This document shows, piece by piece, positions 25,818 through 34,195 of a stretch of DNA of 53,342 nt (position 1 is the stretch's first letter; each line of letters opens with the position of its first letter). A program made the position numbers and the translations under genes. This stretch comes from Rhodoblastus sp. (GTDB lineage Bacteria > Pseudomonadota > Alphaproteobacteria > Rhizobiales > Beijerinckiaceae). Location: positions 1 to 53,342 of the forward strand of contig NZ_JAGRPM010000061.1 of the NCBI RefSeq assembly GCF_019449565.1. Direction: 5' to 3'. The notes beneath the pieces are model-generated. The model searched no databases. It was not told where the DNA came from and worked only from the letters and a program-made list of their open reading frames with translations.

Positions 25818-26633
25818 TCAATGTTCGGCGGAGCTCCCGCCGCTTCGCCTTCCCGCGAGGGATGCAGGCTGGGCGCTTCCCAAGGCGCCGGCCCGGGCCA
25901 AGTCGGCGCCCTTGATGGCGACGTCTGTACGGTTCCGGGCTTGCAGCTTCCGCATGATATGCCGGACATGCACCTTCACAGTGCTCTCGCACATGTTCAG
26001 CTCATAGGCGATCACCTTGTTGGGTTTGCCCTGGCGGATCGCCTGGATGACCGCGAGCTCACGGCTGGTGATGCCGCTGGCCGCCGTCGCCTCGGGCGCG
26101 GCCGCTGGCGTTTGCCGCGCGGCGAGGAGGCATTGCACCGGGACATAGGTTCCGCCGGCGCCGACAAATCGCAAGGCCTCGACGAAGATGTCGAAACCTG
26201 AACTCATCGATATATAGCCATTGGCGCCCTGACTCAGGACCGTGAGCGCCTTGTCGAGGTTGTCAGCCTCGGCCAAAACCATGCAGCGCAAAGGCGGGTC
26301 GAGGTCGATCAGGGCCGCGAATTCGGAATCGGCCTCTTCGTCGGACATGGAGACGATGGACAGCACCACAACCGTCGAGCGGTCATAGGAATGCGGCTGC
26401 GTCAATTCGGAGAGGCTTCCGCAGGAAACGATATTTCCTTCCCAGTAATCTGCGACGCTGCGATGCAGACAGCTACGAAAAAAGGCGTTGCGCTCGATAA
26501 CGATGATTGTGTTGGACGTGACAGACCGACCATCGTCGGAATCCGTTTCGCCAATGAGATCCTTCGTGCTTTCGGCCGGCGGCAACTGATTGTTCCAGCC
26601 TTTGCCGGCTGCTCCTTGATTGTTTCTGAACAT
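25818..26633 (-). CDS. LuxR/NarL-type transcription regulator with degenerate receiver domain
   Basis: 271 residues from the ATG at 26633, which has GGAGGG upstream. The N-terminal region (about 45-165) has the alternating beta/alpha pattern of a response-regulator receiver. The acidic pocket is replaced by IER, and the strand that normally ends in the phosphoacceptor Asp reads VVVLSIVSM, so phosphorylation is unlikely. The C-terminal GerE/LuxR helix-turn-helix (about 190-250) is intact: TSRELAVIQAIRQGKPNKVIA and STVKVHVRHIMRKL. It lies convergent to the export gene and next to a long non-coding region, so it may control the polysaccharide and type I secretion genes. That link is inferred. 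Confidence 0.85.
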   Translation of the reverse strand: MFRNNQGAAGKGWNNQLPPAESTKDLIGETDSDDGRSVTSNTIIVIERNAFFRSCLHRSVADYWEGNIVSCGSLSELTQPHSYDRSTVVVLSIVSMSDEEADSEFAALIDLDPPLRCMVLAEADNLDKALTVLSQGANGYISMSSGFDIFVEALRFVGAGGTYVPVQCLLAARQTPAAAPEATAASGITSRELAVIQAIRQGKPNKVIAYELNMCESTVKVHVRHIMRKLQARNRTDVAIKGADLARAGALGSAQPASLAGRRSGGSSAEH

Positions 26634-28124
26634 CGCGTCCCTCCCATACGCAATTACTTCCGGGGATAAGTTCCCCAACTCACGCGCTCGATGACCTGAG
26701 CGCATTCTTTTCAAAATCGCGCTTTGCGTCGCGACGTCTGTTCAACAACGGGATTTGAGGAAGGCAGGCGCGCAATCGAAAATTGCGCGTTTTATCATGA
26801 CGTTACACGGCGTCTGGAAATGCGCGACGTTGATGTTTCGAAGGCGATAACCACCTTCCCCGCGCGCACCGGCCTAGCCGGCGCGACCGCATCTATGTCG
26901 GCCTTTCCGTTCTTTCGCTCGCATAAGGCGCCGAATTACAGGAATCCGCGCGACTTCACTCGCTCCGGATCATTGTGCCCCCTCACGCACCTGTAGCTGG
27001 AACAAACGGTTCGGCTTTTTTTCAAACCGCTTGGTCTGTTCTTCTTCCCATTCGTCAACCTTCGCCTGTGTTAAAATGCCCTTAATGTCTTCGGGCCCCT
27101 TTGGTTAACTATGCAAAATTAACGAGTTATTAATCAATTTCGTAAAGGATGAAGTCAGAAATACCGGCAGCAAGTACCCCTCTTGGCGCCGTGACTGAAT
27201 CGCCCCTCGGCGCTTTGGTAACGACGTCTGGACCAGGCATTGACTACTTAAGTGTTATCAACGCTCTGCCGTTACGTCATCGAACGGTCATAATTCGATA
27301 GGGCACATTAGCACGAAAAAATTTTTGTTAAATGCCATTCTTTTTCGGCACTTGGGGCTGGCTTTTCGTCTTAATTTGCGCATTAGCGATAACGCAAACA
27401 CAACCGATTCGTTGCAACAATTTGAATAAATTACCAATTTTATGCGTGTAGCGTGCGTGTCCGCAGTACAAAAAAGCCTTTTGGCCAGGCTGATGTAACG
27501 CGCGAATACCCAAAAGACGTACCTCAAATTACGTAAGGTAAATCGGCGTCGTATAACCATTTCGACTTACTCACAGGGGCGTTTCAGCAGGCGGATGGCC
27601 AAAGCGGAGCTAATTTATGGCAAAGCTTTAGCTATGAGAGTTGCTTTTCGTTCTTGCGTCAACGCGTTAACGAATTTTTCCCGATGGATCGCGCGCTCGA
27701 CTGGCCTTCGCCGGACCGAATCGCGCCAGAGGTCGCGACGTGTTCGTTGGGCCGCGAGACTCCGATTTCGGGGGCGTCGGGCAGTCTGCGGCATATCGTC
27801 CGCGCCGTGGCGAGACCGGCTCACCGCACCGCAGCATATCGCCTGATTCTCACAGCAAGATTCTGTCCCTGGAGACAAAATTTGAAAAATCCGCCCAAGC
27901 TGTGATCCAAAAATAACAAATAGCATCAAAATGATAAATAGCTCGGCTACTTAAACTTTGCCGTTAACCATACTATTGCAACGCACAATTTCCTTTGCCA
28001 CAAAAATGGCTGTTAATTACACAGGTTGAGGTTACGAATGTCACAATTTGGCCGGAGTTGAGCACGAGTTTCGGCGCGTCGGGGGGCACGTACGTCGAAA
28101 GGCGTACCGATTCGAGGAGCTACA
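26634..28124. other. 1.5-kb non-coding A+T-rich region
   Basis: The region between the LuxR regulator and the secreted TIM-barrel protein is clearly richer in A+T, mainly 27000-27560 and 27900-28020. Short open frames (26724-26996 plus, 27288-27560 minus, 27595-27846 plus) have no ribosome sites or recognisable products. The region includes a terminator-like hairpin at 26769 and numerous ATTAAT/TTAAC strings. It probably holds the promoter and regulatory sites of the secreted protein and exporter genes, and possibly small RNAs. Confidence 0.5.
26769..26794 (+). terminator. Orphan Rho-independent terminator
   Basis: CGCGCAAT-CGAAA-ATTGCGCG followed by TTTTAT, a compact and convincing terminator on the plus strand. 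No plus-strand gene ends nearby, so it could end a small RNA or leader starting in the 26640-26760 region. Confidence 0.6.
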
Positions 28125-29807
28125 ATGACAATAACTGGTCCCGATACGACTCTGCATTATGCAGCGAACGGAAGTCTCGTGAATGGCGTCTATGCGCCTG
28201 CCGTTGATGGCTTCAATCTCGCCGATGTCAGTTCCGCGGCTGAGCTCAATGAGTTGCCGGCGGGGGTCAAGGGCCTCGTCTATCTCGGCATGACCGATGG
28301 CGTGACTGCCGCGTTCAAGGCGGTGGTCGACGCATGCAAGGGCAATCCCAATCTTTATGGGTTCTATCTTGTCGACGAGCCGAATGGCGACCCGACGATC
28401 GCCGCCAATCTGAAGGCTGAGGCGGCCTATATCCACGCGAATCTGCCCGGCGCCATCACCTATATGACCGAGCAGAACCTGAGCGCCGACACCAGTCCGA
28501 CGTTCTATTACACGCCCGCCAACACGGGCATCGATCTGTTCGGGCTGGATCCTTATCCGGTCAACACCAATGTTCCGAACAGCCTTGACTACAGCATCAT
28601 CCCCACCGCCGTTGCGGCGGCTGAAAAGGCCGGCATTCCGCTTTCGGCCATCGTGCCGGTCTATCAGGCCTTCGGCGGCGGCGGCTATCCGACCTATATC
28701 CTGCCGACCGCCGCGCAGGCGCAGCAAATTCTCGCCACATGGGCGTCGGTCGTGCCGAATCCGGCTTTCGACTACGCCTATAGCTGGGGCGTGCAGCTCA
28801 ACGATACGGCGCTGAGCAACGATCCTTCGCTGGCCGCAGTCTTCGCGGCTCACAATGCGTCATCCGGCACAACGTCGACGACCACGACCACGACCACGAC
28901 CACACCGACCGCCCCGTCAACGCCAACCGCCCCGTCAACGCCGACCACGGTCACGGCCGCGCCAACGGTGAAGATCACCAGCGTCGGCGCGACGACCACG
29001 CAGGCGAGCCAGACCATTACCGGAACGGTCGATCTCGCCGACGCCGGCTCGACGGTCAATGTATTGGACGGAACGACGAAAATCGGCTCGGCCACGGTCG
29101 CGGCGGATGGAACCTGGTCGGCGAAGGTCACGCTGGCCAATCAGGGCGCCAATGTGCTGACCGCGACGGACACCAATTCCGGAGGAACTGGCGTGTCCAA
29201 TGCGGTGACCTTCTCGCTGACGACTACGACTTCGGCGACGACGACCCCAACCACCCCGACGACCCCGACGACACCCCCGGCATCTTCCTCGGCCATCGCG
29301 CCGACGGTCACGATCGCGGATACATCGCTGGACGTTACGGGCCGCGGAGGCAAGGTGGATCTGGGCGTCAGCGTCACGGCGCCTGATTCCGCTTCCGACG
29401 TCACGGTCACGATCAAGGGCCTTCCGCGTTATGAATCGATCACGGATGGTCTCGGCGATCGCTTCCACGGAAGTTCGATCACGCTGACCAAGGCGCAGGT
29501 CGACAGCGGCCTGACGCTCACGTCTTTTTACCGTGGCACGGGACATCCCGTCGCGACGCTGACCATTACGGCGAGCGACACGGTCGGCGGGGTCGCGTCT
29601 TCCTCGGCCAGCCAGTCCATCGTCGTAACCGACCCGCCGCCCGCCACCTCGGGGACGACCTCATCGGCGACGACCGGCAAGGTTGCGCTGTTGAACCAAT
29701 ATATCGCTAGCGGATTCACCAGCGACACGCCGGCTGCCGCCATGCAGTTCGACGCCGCGGCGCGGTTCGGCGGGAACGACTCGTTCCTGGCCAGGCCTCA
29801 CCACTAG
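28125..29807 (+). CDS. Secreted TIM-barrel/Ig protein, probable type I secretion cargo
   Basis: 560 residues, ATG at 28125 with GAGGAG upstream. There is no signal peptide. Residues ~20-245 form the TIM-barrel-like domain (GFNLADVSS, VKGLVYLGM, YGFYLVDEP, IDLFGLDPYPV, IVPVYQAFGGGG, FDYAYSWG), paralogous to the protein at 11743. Thr/Pro linkers (runs of T, then PTAPSTPTAPST) separate it from an Ig-like domain (~285-365), and a second Thr/Pro linker leads to the C-terminal module shared with the giant phosphoesterase. The tail contains LLNQYIASGF and ends LARPHH. No RTX nonapeptides. The type I exporter genes start 180 bp downstream on the same strand, so it is the best candidate cargo. Function may be glycan binding or hydrolysis at the cell surface. 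Confidence 0.82.
   Translation: MTITGPDTTLHYAANGSLVNGVYAPAVDGFNLADVSSAAELNELPAGVKGLVYLGMTDGVTAAFKAVVDACKGNPNLYGFYLVDEPNGDPTIAANLKAEAAYIHANLPGAITYMTEQNLSADTSPTFYYTPANTGIDLFGLDPYPVNTNVPNSLDYSIIPTAVAAAEKAGIPLSAIVPVYQAFGGGGYPTYILPTAAQAQQILATWASVVPNPAFDYAYSWGVQLNDTALSNDPSLAAVFAAHNASSGTTSTTTTTTTTTPTAPSTPTAPSTPTTVTAAPTVKITSVGATTTQASQTITGTVDLADAGSTVNVLDGTTKIGSATVAADGTWSAKVTLANQGANVLTATDTNSGGTGVSNAVTFSLTTTTSATTTPTTPTTPTTPPASSSAIAPTVTIADTSLDVTGRGGKVDLGVSVTAPDSASDVTVTIKGLPRYESITDGLGDRFHGSSITLTKAQVDSGLTLTSFYRGTGHPVATLTITASDTVGGVASSSASQSIVVTDPPPATSGTTSSATTGKVALLNQYIASGFTSDTPAAAMQFDAAARFGGNDSFLARPHH
29297..29638 (+). other. C-terminal module, second copy (see 6325-6704)
   Basis: It encodes about 114 residues with the same motif order as the giant protein's module and ends in VVTDPP, followed by a Ser/Thr linker and the LL-x-QY tail. 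The two copies are diverged in DNA sequence, so they are old paralogues and not a recent duplication. Confidence 0.7.
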
Positions 29808-29827
29808 CAGTCCCGGTCCTACCGGAT

Positions 29828-29854
29828 CCCGTGGGCGGCGCCGCCGTCCACGGG
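29828..29854 (+). terminator. Hairpin after the cargo gene
   Basis: CCCGTGGGCGGC / GCCGTCCACGGG, 12 bp with one mismatch and a short loop. No T run follows. A second stem (GGGGAC...GTCCCC) is nearby. It may partially terminate transcription between the abundant cargo and the low-abundance exporter. Confidence 0.5.
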
Positions 29855-29987
29855 TCGGGGACACAAACCAGCGTTGTTTGTTTCGCGTCCCCAGTCGTTG
29901 AGCCCAATCCGGCCTCAGCGCTCCTGAAGCGCATCTTCCCTTGGCGAAGGCGCAGTCCGAAACACAAGCGAGAAGAAACGATACCGG

Positions 29988-32654
29988 ATGGATTCACGAC
30001 AGGATAATGCGCAAGCGCTGGACCCCGGCGCCTTTGCATTGGCGATCTTTCTTCGCCTTCATGGCGTCGCCGCCGCTCGTCCCGATCAGATCAAACGCCA
30101 GGCCGGCGAAGATCCTCTGGGCGTCAACGACATCCTGAAACATTCCCGCGCCTTCGGCGTCAGGGCGCGCGCGCGCATGATGGATTGGGCGCGGCTGACG
30201 CAGGCGCAATTTCCGGCGATCGCCGCCTTGCGCGACGGCGGTTTTCTGGTGCTGGGCAAGATCAGCGACGAAAATGTCGTGGTCGTGCGCCCCGTCGCGG
30301 AATCGCCAAAGCCGGAACTCCTGACGCGTGCCCAGTTCGAAGAGGAGTGGAGCGGACGCGTCCTGCTAGCCGACCGGCGCAGCCTCGACTGGAAGCCGAT
30401 CGCGGACCAGTCCGTTGCGGGCCTCAAGCGCTTGTTCGCGAGCGCGGCCGGGCGTCTCGGCGAGGCGACGACAAGCCTGCGCAAAATCGCGGGCCGGAAC
30501 GCGGAGAGCCCCGAGCCTATTTCCGTTCCATCCGGCGAAGCGCCCGAAGGGGATTCTGAATCCGGCCTCGGCGCGCTGGTTCTCCTGCTGGGATGCCACG
30601 GCATCGGCGCCGATCCGGCGCAAATCAAGCATCGGCTTGGCGTCGCGCGTGTCGGCGTCGTCGAAATGTTGCGCTGCGCCAAGGACCTGGGCCTCAAGGC
30701 GAGCGCGCGCGCGACCAATTGGGATCGCCTGCCGCGGACGCCGCTGCCCGGCATCGCCGTCCTGAAAGATGGCGGCTTCCTGATCCTCGGCAAGGTCGGC
30801 GACGACAAGGCGCTGGTGCAATATCCCTCCTCGCCGCGTCCGGAAACGCTGTCGCGCGAGGAATTCGAGGCGATCTGGGACGGCCGCCTGGTGCTGATGG
30901 CCCGCCGGTCGCCGCTGTCGGAGCTCAATCGGCGCTTCGACATCACCTGGTTCCTCGGCGCCGTTCATAAATATCGCCGCCTGCTCGGCGAAGTTCTGAT
31001 CGCATCCTTCTTTCTCCAGCTCTTTGCGCTCGTTTCGCCGCTGTTCTTCCAGGTCGTGATCGACAAGGTGCTGGCCCATCGCAGCATGAGCACGCTGGAC
31101 GTGCTGATCGCAGGCCTCGTCGCCGTGACCCTCGCCGAGGGCGTTCTCGGCGCCTTGCGGACCTATCTGTTCACGCATACGACCAATCGCATCGACGTCG
31201 AACTCGGCGCGCGGCTGTTCAAACATCTGCTGGCCTTGCCGATCGCCTATTTCCAGGCGCGTCGCGTCGGCGATTCGCTGGCGCGGGTGCGCGAACTTGA
31301 AAACATCCGGCAATTCCTGACCAGCTCGGCGCTGACTCTGGTGGTCGATCTCGTCTTCACCTTCGCCTTCCTGGCGGTGATGTTCTATTATTCGCCGTTC
31401 CTGAGCTGGCTCGTGCTGGCGTCATTCCCGCTCTATATCGGGCTTTCGGCAGGCGCGGCGCCCTTGTTCCGCCGCCGCCTCGACGAGAAGTTCAAGCGCG
31501 GCGCGGAGAACAACGCCTTTCTGGTCGAATGCGTCTCGGGCGTCGAAACGCTCAAGTCGATGGCGGTCGAGCCGCAGATGCAGCGCCGCTGGGAAGAGCA
31601 GCTGGCGGGCTATGTCGCGGCGAGCTTCCGCGTCCTCAACCTGAACAATAACGCCAGCCAGGCGGTGCAGACGATCAACAAGCTGGTGACGGCGGCTACT
31701 CTTTATTTCGGCGCCAAGCTGGTGATCGGCGGCGATCTGAGCGTCGGTGAACTTGTGGCCTTCAACATGCTGGCCGGCCGCGTCAGCGCGCCCGTGCTGC
31801 GGCTCGCGCAGATGTGGCAGGAGTTCCATCAGGCCCGCCTCTCGGTCGACCGGATGGGCGACATTCTCAACTCCGTGCCGGAGCCGAGCTTCAGCCCGGG
31901 GCGCGTCGCGCTGCCGACGATCCGGGGCGAAGTCACCTTCGAACATGTCAGCTTCCGCTATCGCGTCGACGGCGCGACGACGCTGGATGACGTGCATTTC
32001 TCGGTCAAGCCCGGCGAAGTAATCGGCATTGTCGGCTCCTCTGGTTCGGGCAAGAGCACCTTGGCCAAGCTGGTCCAGCGCCTTTACGTTCCCGAGAAGG
32101 GGCGCGTGCTGGTGGACGGCGTCGATCTCGCCATGGTCGACATCGCCTGGCTAAGGCGCCAGATCGGCGTGGTCCTGCAGGACAGCACCCTGTTCAACTG
32201 CTCGATCCGCGACAATATCGCGCTGGCCGATCCGGCCATGCCGATGGAAAAGGTCATCGCCGCCGCCAGTTTTGCCGGCGCGCATGATTTCATCCTCGAA
32301 CTGCCCGACGGCTATGACACGGTGGTCGGCGAGCGCGGCGGAACCCTGTCGGGCGGCCAGCGGCAGCGCGTGGCCATTGCGCGCGCTCTTGTCACCGACC
32401 CGCGCATCCTGATCTTCGACGAAGCGACCAGCGCGCTGGACTATGAAAGCGAACGCGCCATCCAACAGAATATGAAACGCATCGCCGCCGGCCGGACCGT
32501 GTTCGTCATCGCGCACCGGCTCTCGACCGTGCGCCAGGCCGACCGCATCCTGACCATCGAGCATGGGCGCATCGTCGAGGACGGCACCCACGAGCAGTTG
32601 ATCCGCCAGAACGGCCGCTACTCCAAGCTCCACCAGATGCAGGGAGGAGCCTGA
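29988..32654 (+). CDS. Type I secretion ABC transporter with two tandem C39-like domains
   Basis: 888 residues; HlyB-type exporters are about 700-720. Two homologous N-terminal domains (about 10-135 and 188-310) share 'PDQIKRQAG / PAQIKHRLG', 'RDGGFLVLGKI / KDGGFLILGKV' and 'FEEEWSGRVLLADRRS / FEAIWDGRLVLMARRS'. Both lack the catalytic Cys of C39 peptidases, so they are peptidase-like docking domains. A six-helix membrane domain (~330-600) follows, then the nucleotide-binding domain: Walker A GSSGSGKST at 683, LSGGQ at 787, Walker B ILIFDEATSALD at about 806, H-loop IAHRL. It would pair with the downstream HlyD protein and a TolC encoded elsewhere. The ribosome site is weak. Confidence 0.9.
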   Translation: MDSRQDNAQALDPGAFALAIFLRLHGVAAARPDQIKRQAGEDPLGVNDILKHSRAFGVRARARMMDWARLTQAQFPAIAALRDGGFLVLGKISDENVVVVRPVAESPKPELLTRAQFEEEWSGRVLLADRRSLDWKPIADQSVAGLKRLFASAAGRLGEATTSLRKIAGRNAESPEPISVPSGEAPEGDSESGLGALVLLLGCHGIGADPAQIKHRLGVARVGVVEMLRCAKDLGLKASARATNWDRLPRTPLPGIAVLKDGGFLILGKVGDDKALVQYPSSPRPETLSREEFEAIWDGRLVLMARRSPLSELNRRFDITWFLGAVHKYRRLLGEVLIASFFLQLFALVSPLFFQVVIDKVLAHRSMSTLDVLIAGLVAVTLAEGVLGALRTYLFTHTTNRIDVELGARLFKHLLALPIAYFQARRVGDSLARVRELENIRQFLTSSALTLVVDLVFTFAFLAVMFYYSPFLSWLVLASFPLYIGLSAGAAPLFRRRLDEKFKRGAENNAFLVECVSGVETLKSMAVEPQMQRRWEEQLAGYVAASFRVLNLNNNASQAVQTINKLVTAATLYFGAKLVIGGDLSVGELVAFNMLAGRVSAPVLRLAQMWQEFHQARLSVDRMGDILNSVPEPSFSPGRVALPTIRGEVTFEHVSFRYRVDGATTLDDVHFSVKPGEVIGIVGSSGSGKSTLAKLVQRLYVPEKGRVLVDGVDLAMVDIAWLRRQIGVVLQDSTLFNCSIRDNIALADPAMPMEKVIAAASFAGAHDFILELPDGYDTVVGERGGTLSGGQRQRVAIARALVTDPRILIFDEATSALDYESERAIQQNMKRIAAGRTVFVIAHRLSTVRQADRILTIEHGRIVEDGTHEQLIRQNGRYSKLHQMQGGA

Positions 32655-34099
32655 TGTCTTCGACCAATTTGAAGGTGGTCCCCTTCCCCAGGAAGGCGCC
32701 GACGCGCAGCGCGCATGAGATCGCCTTCCTGCCTGCGGCGCTCGAAATCACGGAAACGCCGCCCTCTCCGATCGGCCGGGCGATCGGCGCCACCATCGTT
32801 GGGATCTTCTGCTTCGCTCTGGCGTGGGCCTCGATCGGCCACGTCGACATCATCGCCAGCGCGAGCGGCAAGATTGTGCCGAGCGGGCGGACCAAATTGG
32901 TCCAGCCGTTCGAGACCGGCGTCGTCAGCGCCATTCACGTCCACGATGGCCAGAAGGTCAAGGCGGGTGAAGTGCTGATTGAACTCGACCCGACCATGAA
33001 CAGCGCCGAGCACGAACATATCAGGGGCGATCTGATCGCCGCCGCGCTCGAAGTCGCGCGGCTGCGCGCCGCGCTGGCCTGGAGGACCGGCGCCGTTTCC
33101 GATCCGCTCGACGGTTTTCATCCGCCGCAAGGCGCGAGCCCGGAGCAGATCGAGACGCAGCGGCAATATCTGATCAGCGAGACGTCGGAGCAAACCGCCA
33201 AGCTCGCGGAAATCGACCGCCAGCAGGCGCAGAGGGAGGCCGAGCGCGCCACCGTCGCCGCCGGCATCGCCAAGCTGGAGGGAACGGTCCCGGTTCTGCA
33301 AGAGAGAGTCGATGTACGAAAAGGCCTGTTCGACAAGGCTTTGGGCAGCAAGCTGGTCTATCTGACGGAATATCAGGACCTCGTCGGCATGAAGCTCGAC
33401 ATCGGCGTGCAGCAGAGCCGGCTGCGCGAATCCGAAGCGGCCATCGCTTCGCTACGCGAGGCGCGGCAGCGCACGGAAGCTGAGTACCGCCGGACGATCT
33501 ACACCGACCTCACCAAGGCGGAGTCGCGCGCCGCGGGCGTGGCGCAGGACGCCGTCAAGGCGGAGCAAAGGACGAAGCTGCAACGCCTGACCGCGCCGGT
33601 CGATGGGGTGGTGCAGCAGCTCGCCATTCATACGGTCGGCGGCGTGGTGACGCCCGCCCAGGCGCTCGCGGTCATCGTTCCGGAGGATAGCGCGCTCGAG
33701 ATCGAAGCCATGCTGCCCAATCAGGACGTCGGCTTCGTGCATCCGGGCCAGGAAGCGGGCATCAAGGTCGACACCTTCAACTTCACCCGCTACGGCCTCA
33801 TTCGCGGCAAGGTCTTGAGCGTGTCGCAGGACGCCGTGGCGCAAGCGGCCCCTCAGGGCAAGTCCGGCGAGGCCGCCGAAGGCGCCCCGACCAACTCCAG
33901 CGAGCGCAAGGCGCAAGCGCTCGAATATGTCGCCCGCGTCTCGCTCGACAAGACGCAGATGGAAATCGACGACGAGGCGGTCAAGCTCAGCCCTGGCATG
34001 GCGGTGACGGTCGAAATCAAGACCGGCTCGCGGCGCATCATCAGCTATCTGTTGTCGCCGCTCGAAAAGCACCATCAGGAGTCCCTGCGCGAGCGGTGA
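32654..34099 (+). CDS. HlyD-family membrane fusion protein of the type I secretion system
   Basis: 481 residues, ATG overlapping the ABC gene's stop (TGATG), so the two are co-translated. There is a single inner-membrane helix near residues 45-70 (IVGIFCFALAWASIGHVDII). The HlyD signatures SGKIVPSGR and VSAIHVHDGQKVKAGEVLIELDP follow, then a long alpha-helical hairpin (about 115-300), a second lipoyl half (LTAPVDGVVQQLAIHTVGGVV) and the C-terminal beta-barrel with GMAVTVEIKTGSRRI. It bridges the ABC transporter to an outer-membrane TolC, which is not in this window. Confidence 0.92.
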   Translation: MSSTNLKVVPFPRKAPTRSAHEIAFLPAALEITETPPSPIGRAIGATIVGIFCFALAWASIGHVDIIASASGKIVPSGRTKLVQPFETGVVSAIHVHDGQKVKAGEVLIELDPTMNSAEHEHIRGDLIAAALEVARLRAALAWRTGAVSDPLDGFHPPQGASPEQIETQRQYLISETSEQTAKLAEIDRQQAQREAERATVAAGIAKLEGTVPVLQERVDVRKGLFDKALGSKLVYLTEYQDLVGMKLDIGVQQSRLRESEAAIASLREARQRTEAEYRRTIYTDLTKAESRAAGVAQDAVKAEQRTKLQRLTAPVDGVVQQLAIHTVGGVVTPAQALAVIVPEDSALEIEAMLPNQDVGFVHPGQEAGIKVDTFNFTRYGLIRGKVLSVSQDAVAQAAPQGKSGEAAEGAPTNSSERKAQALEYVARVSLDKTQMEIDDEAVKLSPGMAVTVEIKTGSRRIISYLLSPLEKHHQESLRER

Positions 34100-34148
34100 G
34101 ATTGGCAAGCGTCGGCGTCTGGCGCGCCGGGCGCGCCCCCTTCATAAT

Positions 34149-34180
34149 GGTCCCGGTCAGCAGAAGCTGCCGGGACCAAA
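34149..34180 (+). terminator. Terminator after the type I secretion genes
   Basis: GGTCCCGG-T-CAGC and GCTG-CCGGGACC form a 12-bp stem with a one-base bulge and an AGAA loop, followed by AAACTTTT. It lies 50 bases after the HlyD stop. Confidence 0.65.
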
Positions 34181-34195
34181 CTTTTGAGCGCCTCG

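Noticed and set aside
26724..27929. Several small open frames in the A+T-rich region
   Set aside because: They lack start signals and known motifs, and composition is not coding-like. They are kept only as part of the non-coding region.
6130..29807. RTX calcium-binding repeats in the proposed type I cargoes
   Set aside because: I looked for GGxGxDxxx nonapeptides in both proteins and found none. The calcium-dependent RTX route therefore cannot be claimed.
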